Shown: positions 11,593 through 18,639 of the stretch, one piece after another | Layout of the letters: each line of letters begins with the position of its first letter | Numbering within the stretch: the first letter of the stretch is position 1 | Assembly (NCBI GenBank): GCA_002085385.1 | Contig: NATO01000002.1 | Location: 1 to 18,639 of the forward strand | DNA from: a candidate division Zixibacteria bacterium 4484_93 | GTDB lineage: Bacteria > UBP14 > UBA6098 > 4484-93 | Direction: 5' to 3' | DNA: 18,639 nucleotides | Program-made: the position numbers and the translations under genes | The notes under the pieces: generated by a model | Seen by the model: the letters and a program-made list of their open reading frames with translations, nothing else | What the model was told of the DNA's origin: nothing | The model's database searches: none

Positions 11593-11967
11593 ATGCAAAA
11601 GAAGATACTTGTTGTCGATGACGATGCTTTGACCCTCGAAACCATAGGCGAGTTTCTCGCATCTAAGGGGTATGAGCTGCTTCTGGCAAGAACAGGCTCA
11701 AAGGCGATGCAGTTTGCAAGGGAAGAAAAATTCGATGCGACGATACTCGATGTTAATCTCCCGGATATCGATGGGTTCGCTGTCTTGGAGGAAATAAGAA
11801 AAGGGAGTGCTAACATCCCGGCGATTATGATGTCGGCAAAGAATGAGAGTGAGTGTCGGGCTCGCTCACTCGAACTGGGAGCTAACTTTTTCCTGTCAAA
11901 ACCGGTGAAACTTTCGCTCCTCGAGTGGGAGCTGAAGGAAATATTCCGAGAGGAGGTGAACAGATGA
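11593..11967 (+). CDS. Single-domain response regulator (CheY-like receiver)
   Basis: A 124-aa stand-alone receiver domain. The acidic pocket is D9-D10 (VVDDD), the phospho-acceptor D53 (ILDVNLPD), the switch residue S81 (MMSAKN) and the invariant lysine K103 (LSKPVK). No DNA-binding or enzymatic output domain is attached, so it must act by protein contact or phosphotransfer; the partner kinase is not in the window. No Shine-Dalgarno precedes the ATG, and the predicted sigma-54 start lies 4-5 bases upstream, so the message may be effectively leaderless. Its stop overlaps the htrA start (ATGA), tying it to the protease and ABC genes. Confidence 0.93.
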   Translation: MQKKILVVDDDALTLETIGEFLASKGYELLLARTGSKAMQFAREEKFDATILDVNLPDIDGFAVLEEIRKGSANIPAIMMSAKNESECRARSLELGANFFLSKPVKLSLLEWELKEIFREEVNR

Positions 11968-13433
11968 AAAGGGTATATCTATACATAGTTCCACTTATTG
12001 CTGGGGCAGTGCTCGGGTTTGCCATATCTGCACAGCTTAACATTACAAACACATCCGATGCAGGGGAGAAGGTCAGTGTCAGGGAGGTAGAACCTGATAA
12101 ACCTGATGATGTCCTCGATGTTCTGCCAACAGGAAAGGTATTGAATGAGATAGCAAAACAGGTAAAGCCATCCGTTGTTTCCATCACATCGGAGAGGATA
12201 TACAAGCTCAGGACAACACCATTCCCATTTGAGGATGACTTCTTTCACTTCTTCTTCAACAATCCTCCGATGTTTGAGCGAGAGTTCAAGGAGTTTGGAC
12301 TCGGCTCAGGTGTCATTATAACCGAGGATGGATACATTCTGACGAACAATCATGTGGTCAAGGATGCGGATAAGCTGACGGTGCGAATTGATAACAGGAA
12401 GTATGATGCTGAGATTGTCGGTAAGGACGAGAAGACAGACATAGCGGTTGTGAAGATTGACCCGGATGGCGATAAGCTACACCCCGCAAAGATTGGCGAC
12501 TCGGACAGACTCGTCGTTGGTGAATGGGTCGTTGCCATCGGTAATCCGTTCAGGTTGGAGCAGACAATGACCGCGGGCATCGTCAGTGCAACAGGACGCT
12601 CCAATATCGGGCTCACAGAATACGAGAACTTTATCCAGACCGACTGCGCAATAAACCCTGGAAATTCTGGCGGAGCACTTGTGAACCTGAACGGGGAGCT
12701 TGTCGGGATAAACACGGCTATCATCTCTCGCTCGGGTGGCTCCGAAGGTGTTGGACTTGCCATTCCTATCAATATCGCTAAATCGGTTATGCAGTCCATT
12801 ATCACCAAAGGATATGTCTCACGGGGCTGGCTCGGTGTCTATATACAGAACATAAATGAAAACCTGAAAGAAGCGTTCGGACTCGACACAGATAAGGGCG
12901 TTCTCGTCTCGAGTGTCGTGGAGGATTCTCCAGCAGAGAAGGCTGGAATAGAATCCGGCGATGTTATCCTCAAGATAGATGGCAAAGAGATAGAGAATAC
13001 CCTCGACCTGAGAACGAAGATAGCATCTTCCTCTCCCGGAACCAGGGTCACTATTACCCTTTTAAGGAACGGCAAAGAGAAGAATATTGATGTTATCCTT
13101 GGCGAGATGGAGCACGAGCAGGTAGCTGAAAATGCGGCATCCAGAGAAAAACTCGGACTCGTTGTGAAGAACATCACACCTGAGACTGCGAGGAGCTTTG
13201 ACATTCCACAGGGAACAGAGGGGGTCGTCATCACCGATGTTGAACCGGGCTCAAGGGCGGACGAGGCAGGACTGAAGAAAGGCGATATAATCAAAGAGGT
13301 CAACAGACATCCTGTCACCAATGTTAAGCAGTTCGCAGAAAGAATCAAGGAAGCAGACAAAGGAAGGGTTATACTCCTTTTGATAGAAAGAGATAAGGCT
13401 AACCTTTTTGTCGCCATTCCAGAGGGGGAATAA
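11964..13433 (+). CDS. Serine protease Do/HtrA family with two PDZ domains
   Basis: A 489-aa periplasmic quality-control protease that degrades or refolds damaged envelope proteins. Residues about 3-23 are a signal or anchor segment. The trypsin-like domain holds H130 (LTNNHVV), D159 (EKTDIAVVKI) and S235 (NPGNSGGALV). PDZ1 is about 287-380 (RGWLGVYIQ to VILGE) and PDZ2 about 396-485 (LGLVVKNITPE to ERDKANLFVAI). A Phe/Pro-rich loop (about 86-105) corresponds to the variable LA loop. The ATG overlaps the response regulator stop and follows GGAGGTGA; a longer frame from 11925 lies inside the previous gene and would spoil the signal sequence. The gene lies in a sigma-54 operon with the Gld-like ABC genes rather than under the sigma-E or CpxR control known for enterobacterial degP. 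Confidence 0.95.
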   Translation: MKRVYLYIVPLIAGAVLGFAISAQLNITNTSDAGEKVSVREVEPDKPDDVLDVLPTGKVLNEIAKQVKPSVVSITSERIYKLRTTPFPFEDDFFHFFFNNPPMFEREFKEFGLGSGVIITEDGYILTNNHVVKDADKLTVRIDNRKYDAEIVGKDEKTDIAVVKIDPDGDKLHPAKIGDSDRLVVGEWVVAIGNPFRLEQTMTAGIVSATGRSNIGLTEYENFIQTDCAINPGNSGGALVNLNGELVGINTAIISRSGGSEGVGLAIPINIAKSVMQSIITKGYVSRGWLGVYIQNINENLKEAFGLDTDKGVLVSSVVEDSPAEKAGIESGDVILKIDGKEIENTLDLRTKIASSSPGTRVTITLLRNGKEKNIDVILGEMEHEQVAENAASREKLGLVVKNITPETARSFDIPQGTEGVVITDVEPGSRADEAGLKKGDIIKEVNRHPVTNVKQFAERIKEADKGRVILLLIERDKANLFVAIPEGE

Positions 13434-13434
13434 T

Positions 13435-14352
13435 ATGGTCGAGGCAGATTCCCTCGTCAAGCGGTTTGGCGAGGTCATAGCAGTTGATAATCTGAGCTTC
13501 CACATCGAAAAGAACGAGGTGCTCGGCTTCCTCGGACCGAACGGTGCGGGAAAGACAACCACGATGAGAATGCTGACAGGATACTTCACACCGACATCGG
13601 GGGAGGTGCATGTAAACGGTGTCGATATGGTAGAGAACCCGAGAGAAGCCAAGCGGTTCATAGGCTATCTGCCGGAGCATCCTCCTCTTTATCCTGATAT
13701 GACAGTGAAGGAATATCTGCGGTTTGTAGCAGAGCTCCACGGTGTAAAAAAGATAAGAGAGAGACTCGACTATGTTCAGAAGGTCTGCTCACTCTCACCT
13801 GTGTGGAATAGGCTCATTTCCCAGATATCCAAGGGGTTCTGCCAGAGGGTGGGACTGGCAAAGGCGATTGTGCATAATCCATCTGTGATTGTTCTCGATG
13901 AGCCGACAATCGGTCTTGACCCGGAGCAGATTATAGAAACGAGAAATCTCATAAAAAGTCTCGGTGAAGAGCATTCCGTCATACTCTCGACCCATATACT
14001 CTCGGAAGCGAATATGACCTGCGACCGTGTTATGATTATAAACAGAGGGAAACTGGTCGGTGAGGGGACACCGGAAAGGCTTTCAGAGGAGCTTCAGAGC
14101 AAACGGAACATTGCCCTCATCGTTGGCAGGGAGATAGACAAAAGCCTTTTCTCGGGGATTCCAGTCGAGATTCAGAAGCAGGAGAAGCTCGATGATAAGT
14201 TCAGGCTTGAGCTCTCATTCCCGGCAGAAGATGACCTCTGTCCCGAGCTCGCCAGAAGGATAACAGAAGCAGGGATAAGCCTCTATCAAATGCAGGAGAA
14301 AAAACCAACCCTCGAGGAGATATTTCTCTCCCTTGTCAAGGAGGTGCTATGA
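13435..14352 (+). CDS. ABC transporter ATP-binding protein, GldA-like
   Basis: A 305-aa ATPase subunit. Walker A is GPNGAGKT (34-41), the signature ISKGFCQRVGLAKA (131-144) has the SKG form typical of the GldA/NatA-like group, Walker B is VIVLDEP (151-157) and the H-loop H187 is in STHILSE. The C-terminal 100 residues are the extra regulatory region common to ABC-2 ATPases. It starts at the ATG one base after the htrA stop behind AGAGGGGG; an upstream in-frame GTG (13408) lies inside htrA and is less likely. With the next three genes it forms the GldA-GldF-GldG-DUF4340 cassette known from Bacteroidetes gliding loci but also found in non-gliding bacteria. The transported substrate is unknown. 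Confidence 0.93.
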   Translation: MVEADSLVKRFGEVIAVDNLSFHIEKNEVLGFLGPNGAGKTTTMRMLTGYFTPTSGEVHVNGVDMVENPREAKRFIGYLPEHPPLYPDMTVKEYLRFVAELHGVKKIRERLDYVQKVCSLSPVWNRLISQISKGFCQRVGLAKAIVHNPSVIVLDEPTIGLDPEQIIETRNLIKSLGEEHSVILSTHILSEANMTCDRVMIINRGKLVGEGTPERLSEELQSKRNIALIVGREIDKSLFSGIPVEIQKQEKLDDKFRLELSFPAEDDLCPELARRITEAGISLYQMQEKKPTLEEIFLSLVKEVL

Positions 14353-15134
14353 GAGGGATTGGGGCAATATACAGGCGAGAAATTAACTCCTACTTTACAT
14401 CACCCGTGGCTTATGTCATCATAACGGCGTTCCTCTTCATTGCCGGGTTTATATTCTATAATTTACTGTCGTATTTTGCGCTGCAATGCATCCAGAGCGT
14501 TAGATATGCCCAGCTCTACCATACGGTTCCACCTCCTATGAATATAAACACCTGGGTTGTGACGCCCTTTATGCAGAACCTTGCATTCACATTTATTATA
14601 ATCATCCCGCTTCTGACGATGAGGCTGTTTGCCGAGGAGAAGCGTCAGGGGACAATGGAGATGTTGCTTACCGCTCCCGTCTCGAGCTGGGAGATAATTC
14701 TCGGCAAGTTCCTCGCCGCAACGACTGTCTTCCTTGTAATGCTCGCTCTGACATTTATCTACCAGGTTATGCTCATCATCTATGGCAAGCCGGACATCCC
14801 TCCCGTTCTCGGCGGATACCTCGGAATATTCCTCTTTGGACTTGCCCTCATCGCACTGGGGATGTTCATCTCATCTCTCACCAAGAACCAGATTGTGGCT
14901 GCCTTCATCTCGATTGTTCTGTTTCTCTTCCTGTGGATTATCAACTGGTCATCCATATTCACAACGAGAACAGCCATTCAAGATACCCTTAGTTATCTGT
15001 CTATCACCGAGCATCTCAGGGAGTTCATCAAGGGCGTAGTTGATACAAAAAGTCTTGTCTTCTTTCTGTCGCTTACCTTTCTGGGGCTCTTTCTGACAGA
15101 CAAATCACTGCAAATCTGGCGATGGAAGGGGTGA
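14349..15134 (+). CDS. ABC-2 permease, GldF-like
   Basis: A 261-aa inner-membrane protein with six predicted membrane segments (about 19-41, 77-94, 118-142, 153-175, 181-203 and 234-251). After the second segment comes EEKRQGTMEMLLTAPVS (96-112), the hallmark of GldF/NosY-type ABC-2 permeases, followed by the coupling helix. The ATG overlaps the ATPase stop (ATGA) behind AAGGAGGTG. It should pair with the preceding ATPase; the GldG-like product is the third partner. Confidence 0.92.
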   Translation: MRGIGAIYRREINSYFTSPVAYVIITAFLFIAGFIFYNLLSYFALQCIQSVRYAQLYHTVPPPMNINTWVVTPFMQNLAFTFIIIIPLLTMRLFAEEKRQGTMEMLLTAPVSSWEIILGKFLAATTVFLVMLALTFIYQVMLIIYGKPDIPPVLGGYLGIFLFGLALIALGMFISSLTKNQIVAAFISIVLFLFLWIINWSSIFTTRTAIQDTLSYLSITEHLREFIKGVVDTKSLVFFLSLTFLGLFLTDKSLQIWRWKG

Positions 15135-15135
15135 T

Positions 15136-16632
15136 ATGGAAAGAATAGTTCCGCTTGTAGGCATAATTGGAGTCGTTCTTCTCATAGCCGGCATCGGACT
15201 CATCTATATCTCCGCCGGGATAGTGGCATATATCCTCACCGGAGCAGGCGGGGTAATGCTTGTTGTCTCCATCATCCTGAGAGTTCTACAGATTGCCAGA
15301 TTACAGGAGGGGAGTCGCCCAAGAAAGGAGAGGATAAGTCTTGCCCTTCTTGCTGTAATAGTTCTGGCGATTGTTGTAATATTAAACTTCCTCGGGACAA
15401 AGCACAGTGCAAGATTCGACCTGACAGCTAACAAAAAATACTCCCTCGCTCCACAGACAGTAAAAATCCTGCAAGGACTCAGAACTGATGTCACAATCTC
15501 TGTCTTCGACAAGAAGGATTCACCGCTCATCTCGAAGGCAAGGGAGCTTCTGAAAGGATACAGGCACTATTCGAGCAAGATAAAGGATGTCTACATCGAC
15601 CCTGACAGGCAACCGGACAAGGCGCGGGAAATGAGGGTGAACGAGTATGGTGTCATAATCGTCCATTCGGATGATAGAACAGAGAGGTTGAAGAAACTCG
15701 AGGAAAACGAGATAACAAATGCCATTATCCGTGTAACGAGCGAGCGGCAAAAGAAGATATACTTTCTGACCGCTCACGGTGAGCACGATATAAACGATGA
15801 GGAAGGCTCCGATGGATATGGGCTCGCCAGAAAGGAACTGGAAAACAGCAATTATATTGTAAGTGAACTTATGCTGCTCGCGGAGGGTAATATCCCCGAT
15901 GACTGCGACCTGCTCGTCGTTGCGGGACCAAAGACAGATCTTCTATTGCCAGAAAGGGAAAAGATAAAGGAGTTCCTCGATAAAGCAGGTGCACTCCTCT
16001 TTATGTGTGACCCGAGGGAAGCAGATTCGACCGTCATCTGGCTTGAGGATATACTTGGAATTGATATCGGCAACGATATCGTAGTGGATATCAGTATGGT
16101 TGGCAAGATATTTGGAGCAAATGAGTTTATGCCGATAGCCTCCGAATACTCTAAAACCCATCCGATAACGGAGGAAATGGGGAATAACGCCACGGTTTTC
16201 CCACTTACTCGGTCTGTATCCGCTGATACAACAGGGTTCGAGGAGATTGTGAAGACACTCCCTCGCTCCTGGGGTGAGACAGACATCGATAATGAGCAGT
16301 TCAAATTCGACCCCAATGAAGATGTCCCGGGACCTGTTCCACTTGCTATTGCAGGGTCGATGAAGTCGAGGGCAAGGGTTGCTGTCTTTGGCGACTCCGA
16401 TTTCGCCTCTAACACATACATATCCTTTATGATGAACAAAGACCTCTTCCTTAACACCGTTAGCTGGCTCGCCGAGGAGGAGAATAAAATCGCCATCCGC
16501 CCGAAGCAGGAGGAAGACAGGAGAATCAGCCTCACCGGAGGGCAGAGCAGAACGATATTTTATATATCGGTCATCGTCCTACCGCTTATTGTACTGCTCG
16601 CAGGCACCATTATCTGGTGGAGGAGGAGATGA
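15136..16632 (+). CDS. GldG-like ABC-associated protein (ABC_transp_aux)
   Basis: A 498-aa membrane protein. Three hydrophobic segments at the N-terminus (about 5-25, 28-50 and 67-86) are followed by ARFDLTANKKYSLAPQTVKI (92-111), the diagnostic GldG/ABC_transp_aux opening. A large periplasmic alpha/beta domain extends to about residue 465, and a C-terminal anchor (474-494) ends in Trp-Trp-Arg-Arg-Arg. The family is described as an IFT52/GldG-type auxiliary subunit of ABC-2 exporters; its mechanism is poorly known. Having two extra membrane segments before the usual one is slightly longer than typical GldG. It begins one base after the permease stop. Confidence 0.9.
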   Translation: MERIVPLVGIIGVVLLIAGIGLIYISAGIVAYILTGAGGVMLVVSIILRVLQIARLQEGSRPRKERISLALLAVIVLAIVVILNFLGTKHSARFDLTANKKYSLAPQTVKILQGLRTDVTISVFDKKDSPLISKARELLKGYRHYSSKIKDVYIDPDRQPDKAREMRVNEYGVIIVHSDDRTERLKKLEENEITNAIIRVTSERQKKIYFLTAHGEHDINDEEGSDGYGLARKELENSNYIVSELMLLAEGNIPDDCDLLVVAGPKTDLLLPEREKIKEFLDKAGALLFMCDPREADSTVIWLEDILGIDIGNDIVVDISMVGKIFGANEFMPIASEYSKTHPITEEMGNNATVFPLTRSVSADTTGFEEIVKTLPRSWGETDIDNEQFKFDPNEDVPGPVPLAIAGSMKSRARVAVFGDSDFASNTYISFMMNKDLFLNTVSWLAEEENKIAIRPKQEEDRRISLTGGQSRTIFYISVIVLPLIVLLAGTIIWWRRR

Positions 16633-18272
16633 AACGGCTCGCCATACCGGTCGCAATCCTCATTCTGCTTGTGGCATTTCTCCTCTTCTTCGAGATACCG
16701 AGAGGAAAGAAACAAGCATCAGAACAGCGCCTCATCCCGGGGTTTCATTCTGCTTCGCTTAGGCAGTTCGAGATATCGTCTCCGGAGACGAACGCAAAGC
16801 TCGTAAAGGATACGCTCGGTGTCTGGCGGATAAAGGAGCCTATCGAGACAAGGGCAGATTCTGTAGCGGTTGCCCGCATCCTCACAGTGCTTGATACAAC
16901 GAAAATTGAGGAAACAATCGATGCAACCACCAGGCCAGAGGAATTTGGGCTGGATGAGCAAAGTCGAATAAGCTTTATCCACAGGAAGGACACACTGTTT
17001 GTCGGTAGGAACAACCCGACGGGAAGATTGTGCTATGTCAGGAGATCAGGCGGAGAAAATGTGTTGCTCGTTCCTGCTGTTATCAGACGAACCCTCAACA
17101 AAACCCTATACGAGTTGAGGGACAAATCGGTATTCCGCTTCGACCCGAAGGATGCTGTCCAGCTCGAGATATCAAGAGCCACCGACACAGTTAGAATACA
17201 AAAATCCCCGGATGGTATCTGGAGACTCGTCGAGCCAGAGAATTTTGTCTGCGAGAAAGCACAGGTTATGCTCATCCTGAACGCAATCGCACATATGAGA
17301 GCAGAGAGCTTTGTCTGTGAGAAGGCGGACTCAATCGAAAAGTATGGCCTCCTCAGACCGGATGTGAAAGCAGTGGTTCGGCTCGAGAATGAAGAGGAGA
17401 AAATTTTCCTGATTTCGAGCAAGCAGTCAGAAACAAAACGCAATTACGCAGAAAACCCCGAGATGGGGAAGATTATCACGGTTAGCCCAATTGTTTTCAA
17501 AAGGCTGTCTGTTGAACCCGACCAACTGCGGATAAAAACGCTTCTCACACTTTCCAATGTCGATTCTATAAAAATCGAGGGGAAGGACACCCTTCTGCTC
17601 AAGAACAGATTCGGCAAGTTCAGCATAGAAGGTCAAACGAGGACAAATCAGGATGTTGTTCAATCTATGATACGGGAATTCACAAGCATAAGGGCAGACT
17701 CTCTCCTGCGAAATGTTAGATGCAAACGCACGGGCAGGAGAATAAGCTTCTTCTCAGGTAAAGAGTCTGAGCATTTCCTGCTCTGTGGCAGGAGAGGGGA
17801 GTATGTTCTCATCGCGAAGGGGGAAGATAAGATTCTATACCTTATGCCAGGCTCGATGGCAGACTGGTTCGACAAATCAGCAAACGACTTCCTCGACAGA
17901 CATTTCCTCACCTTCGATAAGGGGGATATAAATAAGGTCACCCTACGGGTAAATGACACCACATTCCAGGTTGTGAAGAAAAAAGAGACCTGGCAACTGA
18001 TTTCACCTTGTAAGAGGAAACTCGACGATGGGCGCGTGCGGCATCTTGTCGACTATGCCAGTGACCTCACCTGGAAGCAGCTACTCCCCGATACCGCAGA
18101 GATAGGTCAGACAAATATCACCGTTAAGATAGCAAGCAAGAGTGGCAAGGAAATAGTAATACAATTCACAGGTTCTGTTGCCTCCAGTGCAATATTTGAA
18201 GGGAAGAAATACTCCATTGATTACTATAAAATCGGAAGATTAAGAAGTTGGTTCGAGGAGGAAATAAGATGA
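16629..18272 (+). CDS. DUF4340 domain membrane-anchored protein
   Basis: A 547-aa protein with an N-terminal anchor (residues 4-22) and a large extracytoplasmic part. It contains several copies of the DUF4340 unit: a short strand, then 'G-W-R-I/L-x-x-P' followed by a helix that includes 'D...V..IL..L' (for example LGVWRIKEPIETRADSVAVA, DGIWRLVEPENFVCEKAQV and KETWQLISPCKRKLDDGRVR). Three copies are evident near 60, 200 and 460. Its function is unknown; it regularly follows GldG genes and probably works with the exporter outside the membrane. The ATG overlaps the previous stop (ATGA) behind GGAGGAGG; an upstream in-frame GTG at 16617 is less likely. Confidence 0.88.
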   Translation: MKRLAIPVAILILLVAFLLFFEIPRGKKQASEQRLIPGFHSASLRQFEISSPETNAKLVKDTLGVWRIKEPIETRADSVAVARILTVLDTTKIEETIDATTRPEEFGLDEQSRISFIHRKDTLFVGRNNPTGRLCYVRRSGGENVLLVPAVIRRTLNKTLYELRDKSVFRFDPKDAVQLEISRATDTVRIQKSPDGIWRLVEPENFVCEKAQVMLILNAIAHMRAESFVCEKADSIEKYGLLRPDVKAVVRLENEEEKIFLISSKQSETKRNYAENPEMGKIITVSPIVFKRLSVEPDQLRIKTLLTLSNVDSIKIEGKDTLLLKNRFGKFSIEGQTRTNQDVVQSMIREFTSIRADSLLRNVRCKRTGRRISFFSGKESEHFLLCGRRGEYVLIAKGEDKILYLMPGSMADWFDKSANDFLDRHFLTFDKGDINKVTLRVNDTTFQVVKKKETWQLISPCKRKLDDGRVRHLVDYASDLTWKQLLPDTAEIGQTNITVKIASKSGKEIVIQFTGSVASSAIFEGKKYSIDYYKIGRLRSWFEEEIR

Positions 18273-18639
18273 AATGGATTGCCACAGCGGTGTTTCTGTT
18301 GCTTTTACCGGCACTCGCCATTGCTCAATCGGATACAACACAGATTGTCCCGGACAATCTGACTGTATCATCCGAGGTGAACAAGACGACACTTCCGCAG
18401 AACGATACACTTGTCTTAACCGTCAGCTTCCGTGTCCACGGAGATATTGACAATTACAGTTTCCACGAGATAAAACCACCTGTTGTCTCTAATCTGAAGC
18501 TTTTCAAAACATCATCTGCAAACAGGACAACCGAGGAGAATGGGGAGCTTATCACATACAGGGAATACAGATTCTACTATCTTCCCATTTCTATCGGTAT
18601 GGGCTATATCGACCCCGCTATCCTCACATACGATTTCCT
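18269..18639 (+). CDS. BatD-like (oxygen-tolerance) exported protein, 3' end outside window
   Basis: The ATG overlaps the DUF4340 stop (ATGA) behind GAGGAGG (18255-18261). The visible 123 codons encode a signal peptide (MKWIATAVFLLLLPALAIAQ) and then a beta-sandwich opening with DNLTVSSEVNKTTLPQNDTL, LTVSFRVHGDIDNYSFHEI, ITYREYRFYYLPISIGMG and IDPAILTYDF. This pattern (early strands, 'xYREYRFYLxPxxxGxxxIxP') is that of the BatD family, proteins of the MoxR-Bat stress loci. Only the first quarter is visible, so the assignment is good but not certain. It is the seventh gene of the sigma-54 operon. Confidence 0.8.
   Translation, partial: MKWIATAVFLLLLPALAIAQSDTTQIVPDNLTVSSEVNKTTLPQNDTLVLTVSFRVHGDIDNYSFHEIKPPVVSNLKLFKTSSANRTTEENGELITYREYRFYYLPISIGMGYIDPAILTYDF

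Noticed and set aside
12839..13417. Long open frame on the reverse strand opposite htrA
   Set aside because: It is a shadow of the strongly coding htrA frame with no ribosome site and a Ser/Leu-rich composition typical of antisense frames.

Overview
The window (about 47% G+C by eye) looks like a Gram-negative-type bacterium of the Fibrobacteres-Chlorobi-Bacteroidetes sphere or a neighbouring candidate phylum such as WOR-3, Cloacimonadota or KSB1. Two secreted proteins end in a 'YPNPFNS...PSGVY' type A sorting-like domain, there is a GldA/GldF/GldG-type ABC cassette with DUF4340 and BatD-like proteins, and there are lipoproteins with lipoboxes. The phylum itself cannot be fixed from this sequence.

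Left part (1-4288). A leftward cluster reads nagZ (GH3 beta-N-acetylhexosaminidase), a secreted nitrilase-superfamily hydrolase with a sorting tail, and an AAA-type ATPase cut by the window edge. A divergent rightward gene encodes the two-domain NAD(P)HX repair enzyme (epimerase + dehydratase). The nagZ promoter is close to consensus and places transcription start on a GTG codon, suggesting a leaderless mRNA.

Middle (4289-9600). Two near-identical AT-rich promoter-like blocks of 42-44 bp lie 560 bp apart. The first precedes a structured leader and a 116-aa unknown basic protein. The second precedes tRNA-Arg(CCG), which runs directly into the reading frame of a large secreted subtilase that has no conventional start codon outside the tRNA. 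Convergent to it is a three-gene leftward operon of exported proteins: a fibronectin-III lipoprotein, an extraordinary Cys/Trp/Tyr-rich lipoprotein with a basic tail, and a small Lys-rich exported protein with a calcium-loop-like motif. This operon has an excellent sigma-54 promoter.

Right part (9601-18639). queD-queE-queC make preQ0, the queuosine precursor; queD appears to start with AUU behind a strong Shine-Dalgarno. After them a sigma-54 promoter with upstream dyad repeats drives a tightly overlapping operon of at least seven genes: single-domain response regulator, HtrA/Do protease, GldA-like ATPase, GldF-like permease, GldG-like protein, DUF4340 protein and a BatD-like protein (cut by the window end). 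Together they look like a regulated envelope quality-control, export or motility module.

The themes that stand out are sigma-54 control of two cell-surface operons, each with upstream dyads at enhancer distance, and several unusual translation starts (leaderless GTG, nearly leaderless ATG, AUU, and a start apparently inside a tRNA gene).
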